Assembly: GCF_900187945.1 (NCBI RefSeq)
Contig: NZ_FYEH01000009.1
Location: forward strand, 96,272-160,271
Direction: 5' to 3'
DNA from: Arboricoccus pini
GTDB taxonomy: Bacteria > Pseudomonadota > Alphaproteobacteria > Geminicoccales > Geminicoccaceae
Length of the DNA stretch: 64,000 bases
This document shows, piece after piece, positions 9,821 through 18,525 of this stretch. The stretch's first letter is position 1. Every line of letters begins with the position of its first letter. The notes under the pieces are model-generated. The model was given only the letters and a program-made list of their open reading frames with translations, did no database searches and was not told where the DNA came from. The translations under genes were made by a program, and so were the position numbers.

Positions 9821-11128
9821 TCAGGCGCGCAGATTTTCCCGCAGGGTCGAGCCCGCGTAGCTGGTGCGCATCAGGCCACGCTTTTGCAGGATCGGTACCA
9901 CCATCCGGCAGAATTCTTCGTGCATGCCCGGGTGATAGGTCGGAATGACGACGAAGCCGTCGCAGGCCTCGGCCTTGAAGGCTTCTTCCATGCGATCGGC
10001 GATCATTTCGGGCGTGCCGATCCACATCCTGTCGCGCCAGGTCTTGGATGCCGCTTCCTGCAGCTTGAGGTTCTCAGCCTTCATGGTCTGCTGGACCAGA
10101 TCGAACGAGCCCTTCATGCCTTGGTTGCGCTGCAGCTCGGCCAGCGACGCCTCGTCCTTCAGCTTGGTAAGGTCGGCGCCGAGATTGGAACTGGCAAAGG
10201 CCAGCGTGAGCTCGGGATCGACGAGGCTGCTCAGATATTCCGCCCGCTCCCTGGCGATCGATTCGGTCTCGCCCAGGGACACGCTCAGCATCGGCAGGAT
10301 GGCGCAATGCTCCGGCGGCCGGCCAGCTTCGATCACTCGCGTCTTCATGTCGGCGTAGAATGTCTGCATGTCCGAGATCCCACGCTGAACCGTAAAGATC
10401 ATTTCGGCCCAGCGGGCGGCGAAGACGCGGCCCCTTTCTGAGGAACCGGCCTGCATGATCACCGGATGGCCCTGCGGGCTGCGCGGGATCGACAAAGGCC
10501 CGCGGGTCTTGAGGAACCGGCCCTCATAGTTTGCGTAATGCACTTTCGCGGGATCGGCGAAATATCCCCGCTCCTTGTCCAGGATGAAGGCGTCGGGCTC
10601 CCAGCCATACCAAAGTTTCATACAGGCCTCGAGCACCTCATCGGCACGATCATAGCGGATATCCCGTGCCGGCAATTCGTCGATGCCGAAATTCCTGGCC
10701 TCCAGGTCGGTTGCCGATGTCACGACGTTCCAGGCGACCCGACCCTTGGTCAGATGATCAAGTGAGGCCAGCATGCGGGCTAGGTTGTAGGGGTTGTGGA
10801 AGGTCGTCGAGAGCGTGGCGCCCAGCCCCAGACGCCTGGTGACCCGGCCCATCAGGGGAAGGACCATCATGGGATCGAGGAAGCTGATTTGTCCGCCCCG
10901 GCGGACATAGGCATCGACGCTACCGCCATGCACATCGTAAAGCCCGAAAAGATCGGCGAAGAAACAGCCATCGAAACAGGCATCTTCCAGGACGCGTGCA
11001 ATATGCTCGTAGCGCTCCGGCTCCAGGATGTCGTCCAGCCGTGACGAGGGGTGCCGCCATCCACCCGGCTGGTCCGCCGTCGGCCCCGTTTTCAGATAGG
11101 CCAAGAGATGCATCATACGCGTGCTCAT
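9821..11128 (-). CDS. LLM-class FMN-dependent monooxygenase, NtaA/SnaA family
   Basis: Two-component flavin monooxygenase (FMNH2-dependent, luciferase-like TIM barrel), 435 residues. Family landmarks include GLGATLSTTFHNPYNLAR, the LDHLTKGRVAWNVVTS block and QAGSSERGR. Relatives oxidise nitrilotriacetate, EDTA, dibenzothiophene sulfone or pristinamycin, so the substrate cannot be assigned. It needs a separate flavin reductase; the nearest candidate is the HpaC-like gene 27 kb away. Its upstream region holds a Nic-type palindrome (11181-11196) and it is divergent from the second importer, so it probably belongs to the nicotinate regulon and may act on an imported pyridine derivative. Confidence 0.85.
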   Translation of the reverse strand: MSTRMMHLLAYLKTGPTADQPGGWRHPSSRLDDILEPERYEHIARVLEDACFDGCFFADLFGLYDVHGGSVDAYVRRGGQISFLDPMMVLPLMGRVTRRLGLGATLSTTFHNPYNLARMLASLDHLTKGRVAWNVVTSATDLEARNFGIDELPARDIRYDRADEVLEACMKLWYGWEPDAFILDKERGYFADPAKVHYANYEGRFLKTRGPLSIPRSPQGHPVIMQAGSSERGRVFAARWAEMIFTVQRGISDMQTFYADMKTRVIEAGRPPEHCAILPMLSVSLGETESIARERAEYLSSLVDPELTLAFASSNLGADLTKLKDEASLAELQRNQGMKGSFDLVQQTMKAENLKLQEAASKTWRDRMWIGTPEMIADRMEEAFKAEACDGFVVIPTYHPGMHEEFCRMVVPILQKRGLMRTSYAGSTLRENLRA

Positions 11129-11180
11129 CGGCGTTGGGCTCCGGTCTAGGACGCCAGGCGACGTCGATCGATAAAATCAT

Positions 11181-11196
11181 AAGTATACATACAAAA
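11181..11196. promoter_or_regulatory. Nic-type operator half-site region, monooxygenase promoter
   Basis: On the minus strand this reads TTTTGTATGTATACTT, 53 bp upstream of the minus-strand monooxygenase start. The TTTGTAT half is identical to that of the other sites; the second half is degenerate. Confidence 0.45.
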
Positions 11197-11311
11197 TCCG
11201 CGAAGGATGCCGCTTGTCAATCGCAGAGTTCTGTCGTCCCTGCCATCGGATGGTTGGTGCCGCTTCCTTTCCTTCTTTCGCATTGACAAGGCCGCGGAGG
11301 GCATCGCATCT

Positions 11312-11329
11312 TCGTTTGTATGCAAACTA
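11312..11329. promoter_or_regulatory. Nic-type palindromic operator, importer operon
   Basis: TCGTTTGTATGCAAACTA contains the best palindrome of the set: GTTTG, TATG, CAAAC. It ends 17 bp before the ATG of the solute-binding protein, so it overlaps the probable 5' leader or ribosome access region. Confidence 0.65.
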
Positions 11330-11346
11330 AATAGCGGGGATCATTC

Positions 11347-12426
11347 ATGACTGTCCGTCTGTCCCGTCGCCATGTCGCTGGCCTTCTCAGTGCAAGTACC
11401 GCACTTGGCATGATTGGCCTGCCGCTGCGGCGGGCCTGGGCGGCCGAGACCATCACGGTCCTCAACTGGCAGGGCTACGGCACGGATGAAAAATGGGCCC
11501 TGCAGGCCTTCACCAAGGCAACCGGCATCGCCGTCCAGCACGATTATTACAGCTCCGAGCCGGAAATGATCACGAAGCTGCGCACCAACCCGGGGGCCTA
11601 TGACGTGGCTGTCGTCAATAGTGCCCGGACACAGCAGCTGCAGGCCGAAGACCTGCTGATGCCGCTCGATCTCAGCAGGATCCCGAACGCAGTCGGGCTG
11701 ACCCCGGCGCTCCGGGACAACCCCAATATCCATATCGACGGCAAGGCCTATGGCTGTGCCTGGGTCTGGGGCTACAATGCGATTGCCTATCGCCAGCCCG
11801 GCATTCAAACGCCCGACAGCTACAAGATCTTCCAGGACCCGGCCTATGAGGGGCGTCTAGCTCTTTTGGACGACGCCACGAATTCGGTGGCGATCGGCGC
11901 TCTCTTGACCGCCCAGGATATGAACGATCCCAAGGACCTGACGGCGGTGAGCGAGCAGCTCAAGGCCATGAAAAAGAACCTCAAGCTGCTCTGGTCCAGC
12001 GAGGATCAGTGGAACAAGGGCTTCGAGGCCAAGGCCTTCGATCTGGCGGTGTACTGGTCGGGTGCCTCTGTCCGCTCGCGCCGTACCTATAAGCTGCCCT
12101 TGGGCTTCACCGCGCCCAAGGAAGGGGCGATCGGCTGGTTCGACACGCTGGGCGTGCCTTCCTCGAGCACCAAGGCGGAGGCTGCTCTCGCTTTCGTCAA
12201 CTACATGATCGATCCCGCTTTCTACGTCGAATGGGCGACCAAGGTGGGAGCGCCGGCCTCGGCCAACGGATCGGCCATGGAAAAGCTGCCGGCGGATGAC
12301 CTGAATCGGACGACTCACGATCCGGCCCTCTTCAAGTCCATGCAGTTCATGGGCCCGTTGCCCGACGAGCGCCGCCAGGCCTTCGCCGACCTTTGGGAAG
12401 AGACGAAGGCTTTTTATGCAAGGTGA
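11347..12426 (+). CDS. Extracellular solute-binding protein of the Nic-linked importer
   Basis: Periplasmic binding protein of the PotD/PotF type, 359 residues. The N-terminus has an RRHVAGLL twin-arginine-like motif, a hydrophobic stretch and a cleavage-type AWA-AE near residue 35, so Tat export is likely. The mature start TITVLNWQGYG is the usual first strand of this family. It heads an operon of binding protein, two permeases, ATPase, cysteine hydrolase and a glycoside-hydrolase-like protein. A Nic-type operator lies just upstream. That suggests it binds nicotinate or a nicotinate conjugate rather than a polyamine; this is an inference. Confidence 0.88.
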   Translation: MTVRLSRRHVAGLLSASTALGMIGLPLRRAWAAETITVLNWQGYGTDEKWALQAFTKATGIAVQHDYYSSEPEMITKLRTNPGAYDVAVVNSARTQQLQAEDLLMPLDLSRIPNAVGLTPALRDNPNIHIDGKAYGCAWVWGYNAIAYRQPGIQTPDSYKIFQDPAYEGRLALLDDATNSVAIGALLTAQDMNDPKDLTAVSEQLKAMKKNLKLLWSSEDQWNKGFEAKAFDLAVYWSGASVRSRRTYKLPLGFTAPKEGAIGWFDTLGVPSSSTKAEAALAFVNYMIDPAFYVEWATKVGAPASANGSAMEKLPADDLNRTTHDPALFKSMQFMGPLPDERRQAFADLWEETKAFYAR

Positions 12427-13342
12427 GCTCGCAGGTGGCGGTTTGCGGCAGGCCAGATCCGGGCGCTCGCTCAAGCGGGCGATGCCGGTGTGGGTCGGCA
12501 CGCTGGCGCTCCTGTTGCCTACGTATCTCTGGTTGACGCTGGCGATCTTCCTGCCGCTTTTGGGCATGCTCGTTTTCAGCTTCCTGACAAAAGCGCCTTT
12601 CGGCAACGCCAAGCCGGCCTTCACCTTCGATCAATATCTTGCCTTCGTCCGCCAGCCCTACCTGATCGACGTCGCCTGGACCTCGCTCCGACTAGCGCTT
12701 GTCACGACCGGACTTTGCATGATCCTGGGTCTGGCCGCGGCGATGGCTCTTAAACAGGCAGCGAGCGGCCGCGCGCGCACGATCCTGTTCATGCTGATCA
12801 TCCTGCCTTTCTGGACCAACGGGCTGATCCGCATTTTTTCCTGGACCATGGTGCTGCGCGAGGGCGGCTTCATCGACATGGTGATCCGGGCCTTCTGGCC
12901 AGGCGCACCCAGCATCGGTCTGCTCTACAGCGAGCCCGCCATCATCATCGGCCTCGTGCACGGCTATCTGCCTTACATGATCTTGACCTGCTTCATCTCG
13001 CTGCTCGCGATCGACGACGATCTCATCGATGCGGCGCGCAGTCTCGGCGCGCGGAACTACGTCATTTTCGGCAAGATCATCCTTCCTCTTGCCTTGCCGG
13101 GGCTCATCTCGGGGGCCGTCTTGACCTTCGTTCCGGTCATTGGCTGCTTCATGGAGCCCCGCATCCTGGGTGGTCGCGTCGGCGTGACGATGGGCACGGT
13201 CATCGAAGACCAGTTCACCTCGGCCTTCAACTGGCCGCGCGGGGCGGCGTTCTCTTTCTCGATGCTGGCGCTGGTGCTCGTCGTCTTCGCCCTCTTCTCG
13301 AGCGTGCTCCGGCAAGGTGGTATTGCCAGGGAGGACGGATGA
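12416..13342 (+). CDS. ABC importer permease, PotB type (Nic-linked importer)
   Basis: Membrane subunit of 308 residues with about six transmembrane helices and the EAA loop LIDAARSLGARNY with LPLALPG. It overlaps the binding-protein gene by 11 bases and the next permease by 4, indicating a tightly coupled operon. A short basic N-terminus precedes the first helix. Confidence 0.9.
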   Translation: MQGELAGGGLRQARSGRSLKRAMPVWVGTLALLLPTYLWLTLAIFLPLLGMLVFSFLTKAPFGNAKPAFTFDQYLAFVRQPYLIDVAWTSLRLALVTTGLCMILGLAAAMALKQAASGRARTILFMLIILPFWTNGLIRIFSWTMVLREGGFIDMVIRAFWPGAPSIGLLYSEPAIIIGLVHGYLPYMILTCFISLLAIDDDLIDAARSLGARNYVIFGKIILPLALPGLISGAVLTFVPVIGCFMEPRILGGRVGVTMGTVIEDQFTSAFNWPRGAAFSFSMLALVLVVFALFSSVLRQGGIAREDG

Positions 13343-14118
13343 CGCACGTGGCGCGCGCCTTCCTCCTTGGCGTCCTCCTTTTCCTCTACGCGCCGATCAT
13401 CGTCATGGTGGCGATGGCTTTCAACGCCTCGCCGCTCTATGCGATGCCGTTCGAATTCTCGACCCGCTGGTTCGGCGCGCTCGCGGGCGACGCCGTCCTT
13501 ATCGATTCGACCCGCAACAGCCTGGTGATCGCCGTCCTGACAGCCGTGATCGCCACCATCCTAGGCACGGCCGCTTCGCTTGCGCTCGAGCGCAAGCGCT
13601 TCATGGGCCGCGCGATCCTACGCATCCTTCTTCTGCCGCCCATCGCCATTCCCTGGATCATCAGCGGCACGGCCATGCTGCTGTTCTTCTTCTGGACAGG
13701 GATCGGGCGCGGTTTCCATGCCATGCTGATCGGCCATGTCGCACTTGCCATCCCCTATGTGGTCCTCGTCGTCGGCACGGGCCTGAAGAACGTCCGCGTC
13801 GATCTCGAGGAGGCCGCGCAGAGCCTGGGTTCAACTCCATTGCACGCCTTCTTCGCCGTGACGCTGCCGTTATTGGCGCCCAGCATCGCTGCCGCCGCCC
13901 TCTTCGCCTTCGCCGTCTCCCTGGACCAGTTCGTGATCTCATATTTCCTGGCGACACCCGGCTACTCCACTCTGCCGGTCCAAATCTACACCGCCATCCG
14001 CAAGGGCTTCACGCCTGAGATTAACGCCATTTCGGCGCTGCTCCTGGGTTTCTCCATGCTGGCCATCCTGGCCTTTGTTTGCCTCTCGAAGGCCGGAGGT
14101 ACGCTTGAGCGCCGTTGA
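13339..14118 (+). CDS. ABC importer permease, PotC type (Nic-linked importer)
   Basis: Second membrane subunit, 259 residues, starting with an ATGA overlap on the previous stop. The first helix follows MTHVARAFLLG; the EAA loop is DLEEAAQSLGST with LPLLAPS. Length is normal for PotC-type permeases. Confidence 0.9.
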   Translation: MTHVARAFLLGVLLFLYAPIIVMVAMAFNASPLYAMPFEFSTRWFGALAGDAVLIDSTRNSLVIAVLTAVIATILGTAASLALERKRFMGRAILRILLLPPIAIPWIISGTAMLLFFFWTGIGRGFHAMLIGHVALAIPYVVLVVGTGLKNVRVDLEEAAQSLGSTPLHAFFAVTLPLLAPSIAAAALFAFAVSLDQFVISYFLATPGYSTLPVQIYTAIRKGFTPEINAISALLLGFSMLAILAFVCLSKAGGTLERR

Positions 14119-15142
14119 CGTCGCCGCCGTTGTAAAAAATTACGGCGCGCAGAAGGTGCTGGATGATATCGCCATCCATTTCCAGGAAGGCGCCTTCACC
14201 AGCCTGCTCGGCCCGTCGGGCTCGGGAAAGACCACGCTCCTACGGATTGTCGCCGGCTTCGTCACCCCCGATCAGGGTGTGGTGCGTATCGGCGCGGATG
14301 ACGTCACGCGAGTTCCGGTCCATGCGCGCAACATCGGCATGGTCTTCCAGTCCTACGCCCTCTTCCCGCATATGACGGTCATGGAAAACATCGCCTTTGG
14401 CCTCCACCGCCGTGGCGTGCGGGGGGCCGAGGCCACGCGACGAGCCCGCCAGGCGCTCGATCTGGTGCAGCTCAGCCATCTGGGGGAACGTCGACCGAAG
14501 CAACTCTCGGGCGGCCAACAGCAGCGCGTTGCCCTGGCCCGCGCCATCGTCTTTAGCCCTTCCGTCCTCCTCCTGGACGAGCCGCTCTCGGCCCTGGACC
14601 GACGCTTGCGCCAGGACATGCAGGTGGAGTTGCGCCGCATTCAGCAGGAAAGCGGGCTCACGACGATCTTCGTCACGCACGATCAGGAAGAGGCTTTGAC
14701 CCTCTCCGATCACATCGCCATATTGGATGGTGGGCGCATCGTTCAGGAAGGTGCGCCGGCCCAGATCTACGAGCATCCGCGTACCCGCTTTGCCGCCTCA
14801 TTCCTGGGCGATGCGAATTTCCTTTCCGGTCCGACCATGCCGGGTGGCATCGAGATCGATGGCCGCCCGATCAAGGTGGCCATGCCGTTCGAGACACGAG
14901 GCCGAGCCACTGTGGCGGTGCGTCCGGAGAAGATGTCGATCGACGGGCCAGGCGAGAACAGGATCCCGGCCGTCATCCGTCAGATCGTCTATGCCGGCGC
15001 CACGACCACCTATCTGCTGGACGGCCCGGAGGGCCTGCCCTTTCGCGTCTTTACGCAGAATCACGAGGCAAACCTCCACCCGGTAGGCAGCGCGGTGTGG
15101 CTAACATGGTCGCCCGCCCACACGATTCTGCTCGCCGAATGA
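14105..15142 (+). CDS. ABC importer ATP-binding protein (Nic-linked importer)
   Basis: PotA-type ATPase of 345 residues with [26 protein letters not shown] and the switch region VTHDQEE, followed by a TOBE-like tail. The start is taken as TTG 14105 because GGAGGT at 14095-14100 is an excellent ribosome site, and the next residues (LSAVDVAAVVKNYG) open the family fold. A TTG at 14075 would overlap the permease by 44 bases and has no such site. The stop overlaps the next start (ATGA). Confidence 0.88.
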   Translation: MSAVDVAAVVKNYGAQKVLDDIAIHFQEGAFTSLLGPSGSGKTTLLRIVAGFVTPDQGVVRIGADDVTRVPVHARNIGMVFQSYALFPHMTVMENIAFGLHRRGVRGAEATRRARQALDLVQLSHLGERRPKQLSGGQQQRVALARAIVFSPSVLLLDEPLSALDRRLRQDMQVELRRIQQESGLTTIFVTHDQEEALTLSDHIAILDGGRIVQEGAPAQIYEHPRTRFAASFLGDANFLSGPTMPGGIEIDGRPIKVAMPFETRGRATVAVRPEKMSIDGPGENRIPAVIRQIVYAGATTTYLLDGPEGLPFRVFTQNHEANLHPVGSAVWLTWSPAHTILLAE

Positions 15143-15726
15143 CGCCCCCCTGGGTCCCACCGGATTCGGTGCATCTTTGCGTCGACATGCAGCGGCTCTT
15201 CGCGGCCCCTCTCGGCTGGCGTGTCGCGACGATCGAGCAACTGCTGCCTCCCATCGTCACGCTCGGCCGGCTGCTGCCTGGCCGCTCCATCGCGCTCCGC
15301 TTTGCCGTGCCACCGACAGCGGAGACAACGCGCGGCGGCTGGCGGCACTACTATGCAAGCTGGCCGCAATTTCTCGGTCAGAATCTCGATCCAGCACTCC
15401 TCGACCTCCTGCCGGGACTCGAATTCTTGACGGATATCATGATCGACAAGATGTCCTTCGGCGGCTTTGAGGGAACGGATCTGGTGCCGAGGCTCAAGCG
15501 GCTGCGGGCGACGACACTGATCATCTCGGGCGTCGAGACCGACATATGCGTGCTCTCGACGGTCATGAGCGCCATCGACAAAGGCTATCGCGTTGTCATC
15601 CCGACGGATGCCGTCGCCAGTGGCGACGAGGCGGGCCACGCGGCAGCGCTCAAGATCTTCAGTCGCCTGCCTGAGCTGGTTCAACTCACGACCACGGCAC
15701 GCATCGCCGCTGACCTCGCCTCATGA
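15139..15726 (+). CDS. Isochorismatase-family cysteine hydrolase
   Basis: Cysteine hydrolase of 195 residues with the superfamily triad Asp16 (LCVDMQ), Lys104 (MIDKMS) and Cys137 (ETDICVLS). The family includes nicotinamidases, carbamoylsarcosine amidase and biuret hydrolase. The metal-binding DxH...H residues of PncA-type nicotinamidase are not seen, so a simple nicotinamidase call is not justified. It is coupled by 4-base overlaps to the ATPase before it and the glycosidase-like gene after it, and lies under the operator of the Nic-linked importer. It probably cleaves an amide or carbamoyl group of the imported compound; it is a distant paralogue of NicF in the same cluster. Confidence 0.8.
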   Translation: MTPPWVPPDSVHLCVDMQRLFAAPLGWRVATIEQLLPPIVTLGRLLPGRSIALRFAVPPTAETTRGGWRHYYASWPQFLGQNLDPALLDLLPGLEFLTDIMIDKMSFGGFEGTDLVPRLKRLRATTLIISGVETDICVLSTVMSAIDKGYRVVIPTDAVASGDEAGHAAALKIFSRLPELVQLTTTARIAADLAS

Positions 15727-17948
15727 TCAAGCACACGACGATTCCCATCGAGCGAGCCTGGAACACCTGGTCATCGCGACCGGCGGAGATGGTCTTCCTG
15801 CCACTGGGCGTCCGGCTGGCACCCGTCGCCTATGCCGCAAGCACCGGCAAGGCCACGGTGTTTCCGCCGGGTGCCGGCCTTACTTTCGGTCGTCACGGCT
15901 TGGACGGTTCCCTTGTGGAGCTCGAACTCACCCATGCCGGCACGAGGCTCGCATGGTCCTACACCAAGAGCGACCCCTTTATCGTGACGGGCGGTTGGCG
16001 GGCCCTGGCGCTGGGCGAATGGGGCCTGCGATTCTGGCTCAACCTTGCCTTCTTCGCCGAAGACGGGACGCCGGCGAGCCTCGAACCTGAATCGGGTGCC
16101 GTTCTGCTCAAGATAGGGCATCGCTGGGTAGCGCTTGTCACCTCGGAGAAGCCCGTCCAGGTGACCGGGCACGAGGATATCGAAGGGCTTTGCGCCGACT
16201 TCGTGGCGAAAGGGTATTTCCATCTGGGCAGCCGGAGTACCACGGCACGGCTTCTCGCCTGCCGCTTCAATCTCGAGATGATGCGCGAGGGGCATTTTGC
16301 CCTGGCCGTCGCCGATGCCGCCGGCCTCGCGATCGAGCGGGCTAAGGCGGCGCTGGTCTCGCCACCGGTTCCCGATCTTCCTATCCAGGAGGGGATGGAG
16401 CCTGGGGCTTTGGATGCCATCCGGGACGTGATGGCCTGGAACAGCGTCTATGATCCGATCAATCACCGGCCCTACACGGCGATCAGCCGCAACTGGGATC
16501 TGGGCAAGTTCGGCGGCTTTGGCGTCTGGCTGACCGATCAGCTCTATAATGCCCTCCTGACCGGCTTCTTCGACCAGGAAATGGCGCGGGAGAATTTGGC
16601 AGCGGCCTTGGCCAGCCGCACGCCGGAGGGTAATTTCGCCTGTCTTTTGACCGCCAACGATGCCTGGGTGGATCGCACCCAGTTGCCGCTCGCAAGCTTC
16701 CTGATCTGGCTGCTCCATCTGCGCACCGGCAATCGCGCCATTCTGGAGCAGGCCTACGCGACGCTGGCTGCGAACCATCTTTGGTGGTGGGCGAACCGTG
16801 ATCCAGACGGGCGAGGCCTCGTCTCCTATGGAACGTCGGACGTGGGAGAAGGGCTCTATAAGGGTACCCATTTCGGCGCCCGAAATGAATCCAGCATGGA
16901 CAATTCGCCGGTCCACGACGAGGCGCGCTTCGATCCGCGGACCGGCACGCTCTCTACCCTCGATGTCGGCATCAACAGCATTCTCGCACTGGATGCCGAA
17001 ATGCTGGCGAAAATCGCCCGTGCCTTGGGGAAGGATGACGAGGCTGAGCGGTTCGACGCGCTGAATGCACGCACGCGCCATGCGATCGAGACCCAGCTAT
17101 GGGATGAGGCGCGCGGCCTCTTTGCCAACCGGCAGCGTGACGATGGCAGCTTCGTGCGCAGCCTCTCGCCCATCAGCTTCTATCCTTTGGCCTGTGGCGC
17201 GGTTGCGCCGGACAAGGTGGAGCGTCTCCTTCGAGCCCTGGATGACCCCGAACTGTTTGCCGGGCCCTATGCCATTCCAGGCACGGCCCGGTCGGATCCG
17301 GCCGCCAGGGACAACAGCTATTGGCGAGGCCGTATCTGGGCACCCATGAACTGGCTGATCTGGCATGGCCTGCGCCGTTATGGTCAGGATGGCCGTGCCC
17401 GTGACCTCTCGAAGGCCAGCATGCGGCTGTTTCGGCAATCCTGGGACGAAAGGCGGCTTTGTCCCGAGAACTTCAACGCCGAGACCGGCGAAGCTTTGGA
17501 CCAGCCCGATACCGAAGGCTTCTATGCCTGGGGAGCCCTCCTCCCGGCCTTGGGCGTGGCGGCGATCATGGACGTCAATCCCTGGGGCGGCTTCGAGATC
17601 ACACGCAGCGGCCAAAAGCTCCGTCTCGGCCCATTACAGAGTCCGCTCGGTCTGATCCTCATTGAGGACGATGGCCGGACCCTCCGTCTCTGGCAGGGCG
17701 GGCGGCTCCGCTTTTGGACTACCCTTCTGGGACGCCATGCGCATTTGCGATTCGAGCCCGCCTTCCTCAATGTGGAATTGCCGCATGGTGCCGGCCGGGT
17801 CGGCTTCGGCATCGACGCATGCGCGACGCTGGTCTCTGCCAGCCTGGAGGGAAACGTCATCGCCGCCGAGGGCGGGGATTGCAGCTTTACGATCACGGCC
17901 TGTGCGTCGCGGCGCACGCTGGTCGTGCATCTGATACCCGGCGATTGA
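15723..17948 (+). CDS. Glycoside-hydrolase-like protein, (alpha/alpha)6 barrel (GH63/MGH1/trehalase-like)
   Basis: Protein of 741 residues. Roughly the first 230 residues are a beta-rich N-terminal domain. From about 245 to 615 there is a helical toroid with clan GH-G landmarks: GGFGVWLTDQLYN, NSYWRGRIWAPMNW and CPENFNAETGE. A beta-rich tail follows. Related enzymes act on mannosylglycerate, glucosylglycerate or glucosides. No signal peptide is visible, so it should work on an imported substrate in the cytoplasm. It overlaps the cysteine-hydrolase gene by 4 bases, so it is the last gene of the Nic-linked importer operon. A sugar hydrolase is unexpected in a nicotinate regulon and suggests a glycosylated pyridine substrate. 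Catalytic acids were not assigned. Confidence 0.75.
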   Translation: MIKHTTIPIERAWNTWSSRPAEMVFLPLGVRLAPVAYAASTGKATVFPPGAGLTFGRHGLDGSLVELELTHAGTRLAWSYTKSDPFIVTGGWRALALGEWGLRFWLNLAFFAEDGTPASLEPESGAVLLKIGHRWVALVTSEKPVQVTGHEDIEGLCADFVAKGYFHLGSRSTTARLLACRFNLEMMREGHFALAVADAAGLAIERAKAALVSPPVPDLPIQEGMEPGALDAIRDVMAWNSVYDPINHRPYTAISRNWDLGKFGGFGVWLTDQLYNALLTGFFDQEMARENLAAALASRTPEGNFACLLTANDAWVDRTQLPLASFLIWLLHLRTGNRAILEQAYATLAANHLWWWANRDPDGRGLVSYGTSDVGEGLYKGTHFGARNESSMDNSPVHDEARFDPRTGTLSTLDVGINSILALDAEMLAKIARALGKDDEAERFDALNARTRHAIETQLWDEARGLFANRQRDDGSFVRSLSPISFYPLACGAVAPDKVERLLRALDDPELFAGPYAIPGTARSDPAARDNSYWRGRIWAPMNWLIWHGLRRYGQDGRARDLSKASMRLFRQSWDERRLCPENFNAETGEALDQPDTEGFYAWGALLPALGVAAIMDVNPWGGFEITRSGQKLRLGPLQSPLGLILIEDDGRTLRLWQGGRLRFWTTLLGRHAHLRFEPAFLNVELPHGAGRVGFGIDACATLVSASLEGNVIAAEGGDCSFTITACASRRTLVVHLIPGD

Positions 17949-18005
17949 GGTAATCCGCCGCCGTGTTCGCACTGCTTTGCATACATCCGCCATTGCCCAT
18001 CGATT

Positions 18006-18023
18006 TCGTTTGTATGATAACAA
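18006..18023. promoter_or_regulatory. Nic-type operator, nicA promoter
   Basis: TCGTTTGTATGATAACAA shares CGTTTGTATG with the importer operator; its second half is degenerate. It ends 22 bp before the nicA start. A further partial match, TTTGCATACA, lies about 30 bp upstream near 17976-17985, giving a possible tandem arrangement. Confidence 0.55.
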
Positions 18024-18045
18024 TTCTGACAGACGATGGCGGAAT

Positions 18046-18525
18046 ATGGTGACGAAAGCGATTGGCGTGACGGTCAATGGCAAGGGTCATGAGTTGGCTC
18101 TGCCACCCAAGACACCCCTCCTCAACGTGTTGCGCAATGATCTTGAGCTGAACGGGCCGAAATTCGGCTGCGGTCTTGGCGAATGCGGTGCCTGTACGGT
18201 CCTGATCGACGGGGTCGCCGCCCGTGCCTGCACCATCCCGCTGGCAGGGGTTGAGGGACGGCACGTCACGACGCTCGAAGGACTTGGTAGCGAGGGGGCT
18301 CCCGATATCGTCCAGCGCGCCTTCATCGAGGCCCAGGGCGCCCAGTGCGGCTATTGCCTGAACGGCATGATCATGATGGTCAAGGCACTTTTGCTGCGCC
18401 GTCCCGATGCGGGGGTCGAGGAAATCAAGCGCGAGCTTCGCTACAATCTTTGCCGCTGTGGCACGCATCTCGAGATCCTCGAGAGCGCCCTTTTGGCCGC
18501 GACGCGTCTGCGCCAGCATGGATGA
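18046..18525 (+). CDS. nicA: Nicotinate dehydrogenase small subunit NicA, 2x[2Fe-2S]
   Basis: Iron-sulfur subunit of the molybdenum hydroxylase that converts nicotinate to 6-hydroxynicotinate. It has 159 residues from ATG 18046; an upstream in-frame ATG at 17977 lies within the promoter and is rejected. The plant-type cluster ligands are Cys42, Cys47, Cys50 and Cys62. The second cluster ligands are Cys101, Cys104, Cys136 and Cys138 (CGYC and LCRCG). Length matches NicA-type subunits. It overlaps nicB by 8 bases. Electrons pass from the Mo centre through these clusters to the haem domains of NicB. Confidence 0.93.
   Translation: MVTKAIGVTVNGKGHELALPPKTPLLNVLRNDLELNGPKFGCGLGECGACTVLIDGVAARACTIPLAGVEGRHVTTLEGLGSEGAPDIVQRAFIEAQGAQCGYCLNGMIMMVKALLLRRPDAGVEEIKRELRYNLCRCGTHLEILESALLAATRLRQHG

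Noticed and set aside
15139..15726. PncA-type nicotinamidase
   Set aside because: The Asp/Lys/Cys triad fits the superfamily, but the DxH...H metal-site pattern of nicotinamidases is missing, so only a family-level call is made.
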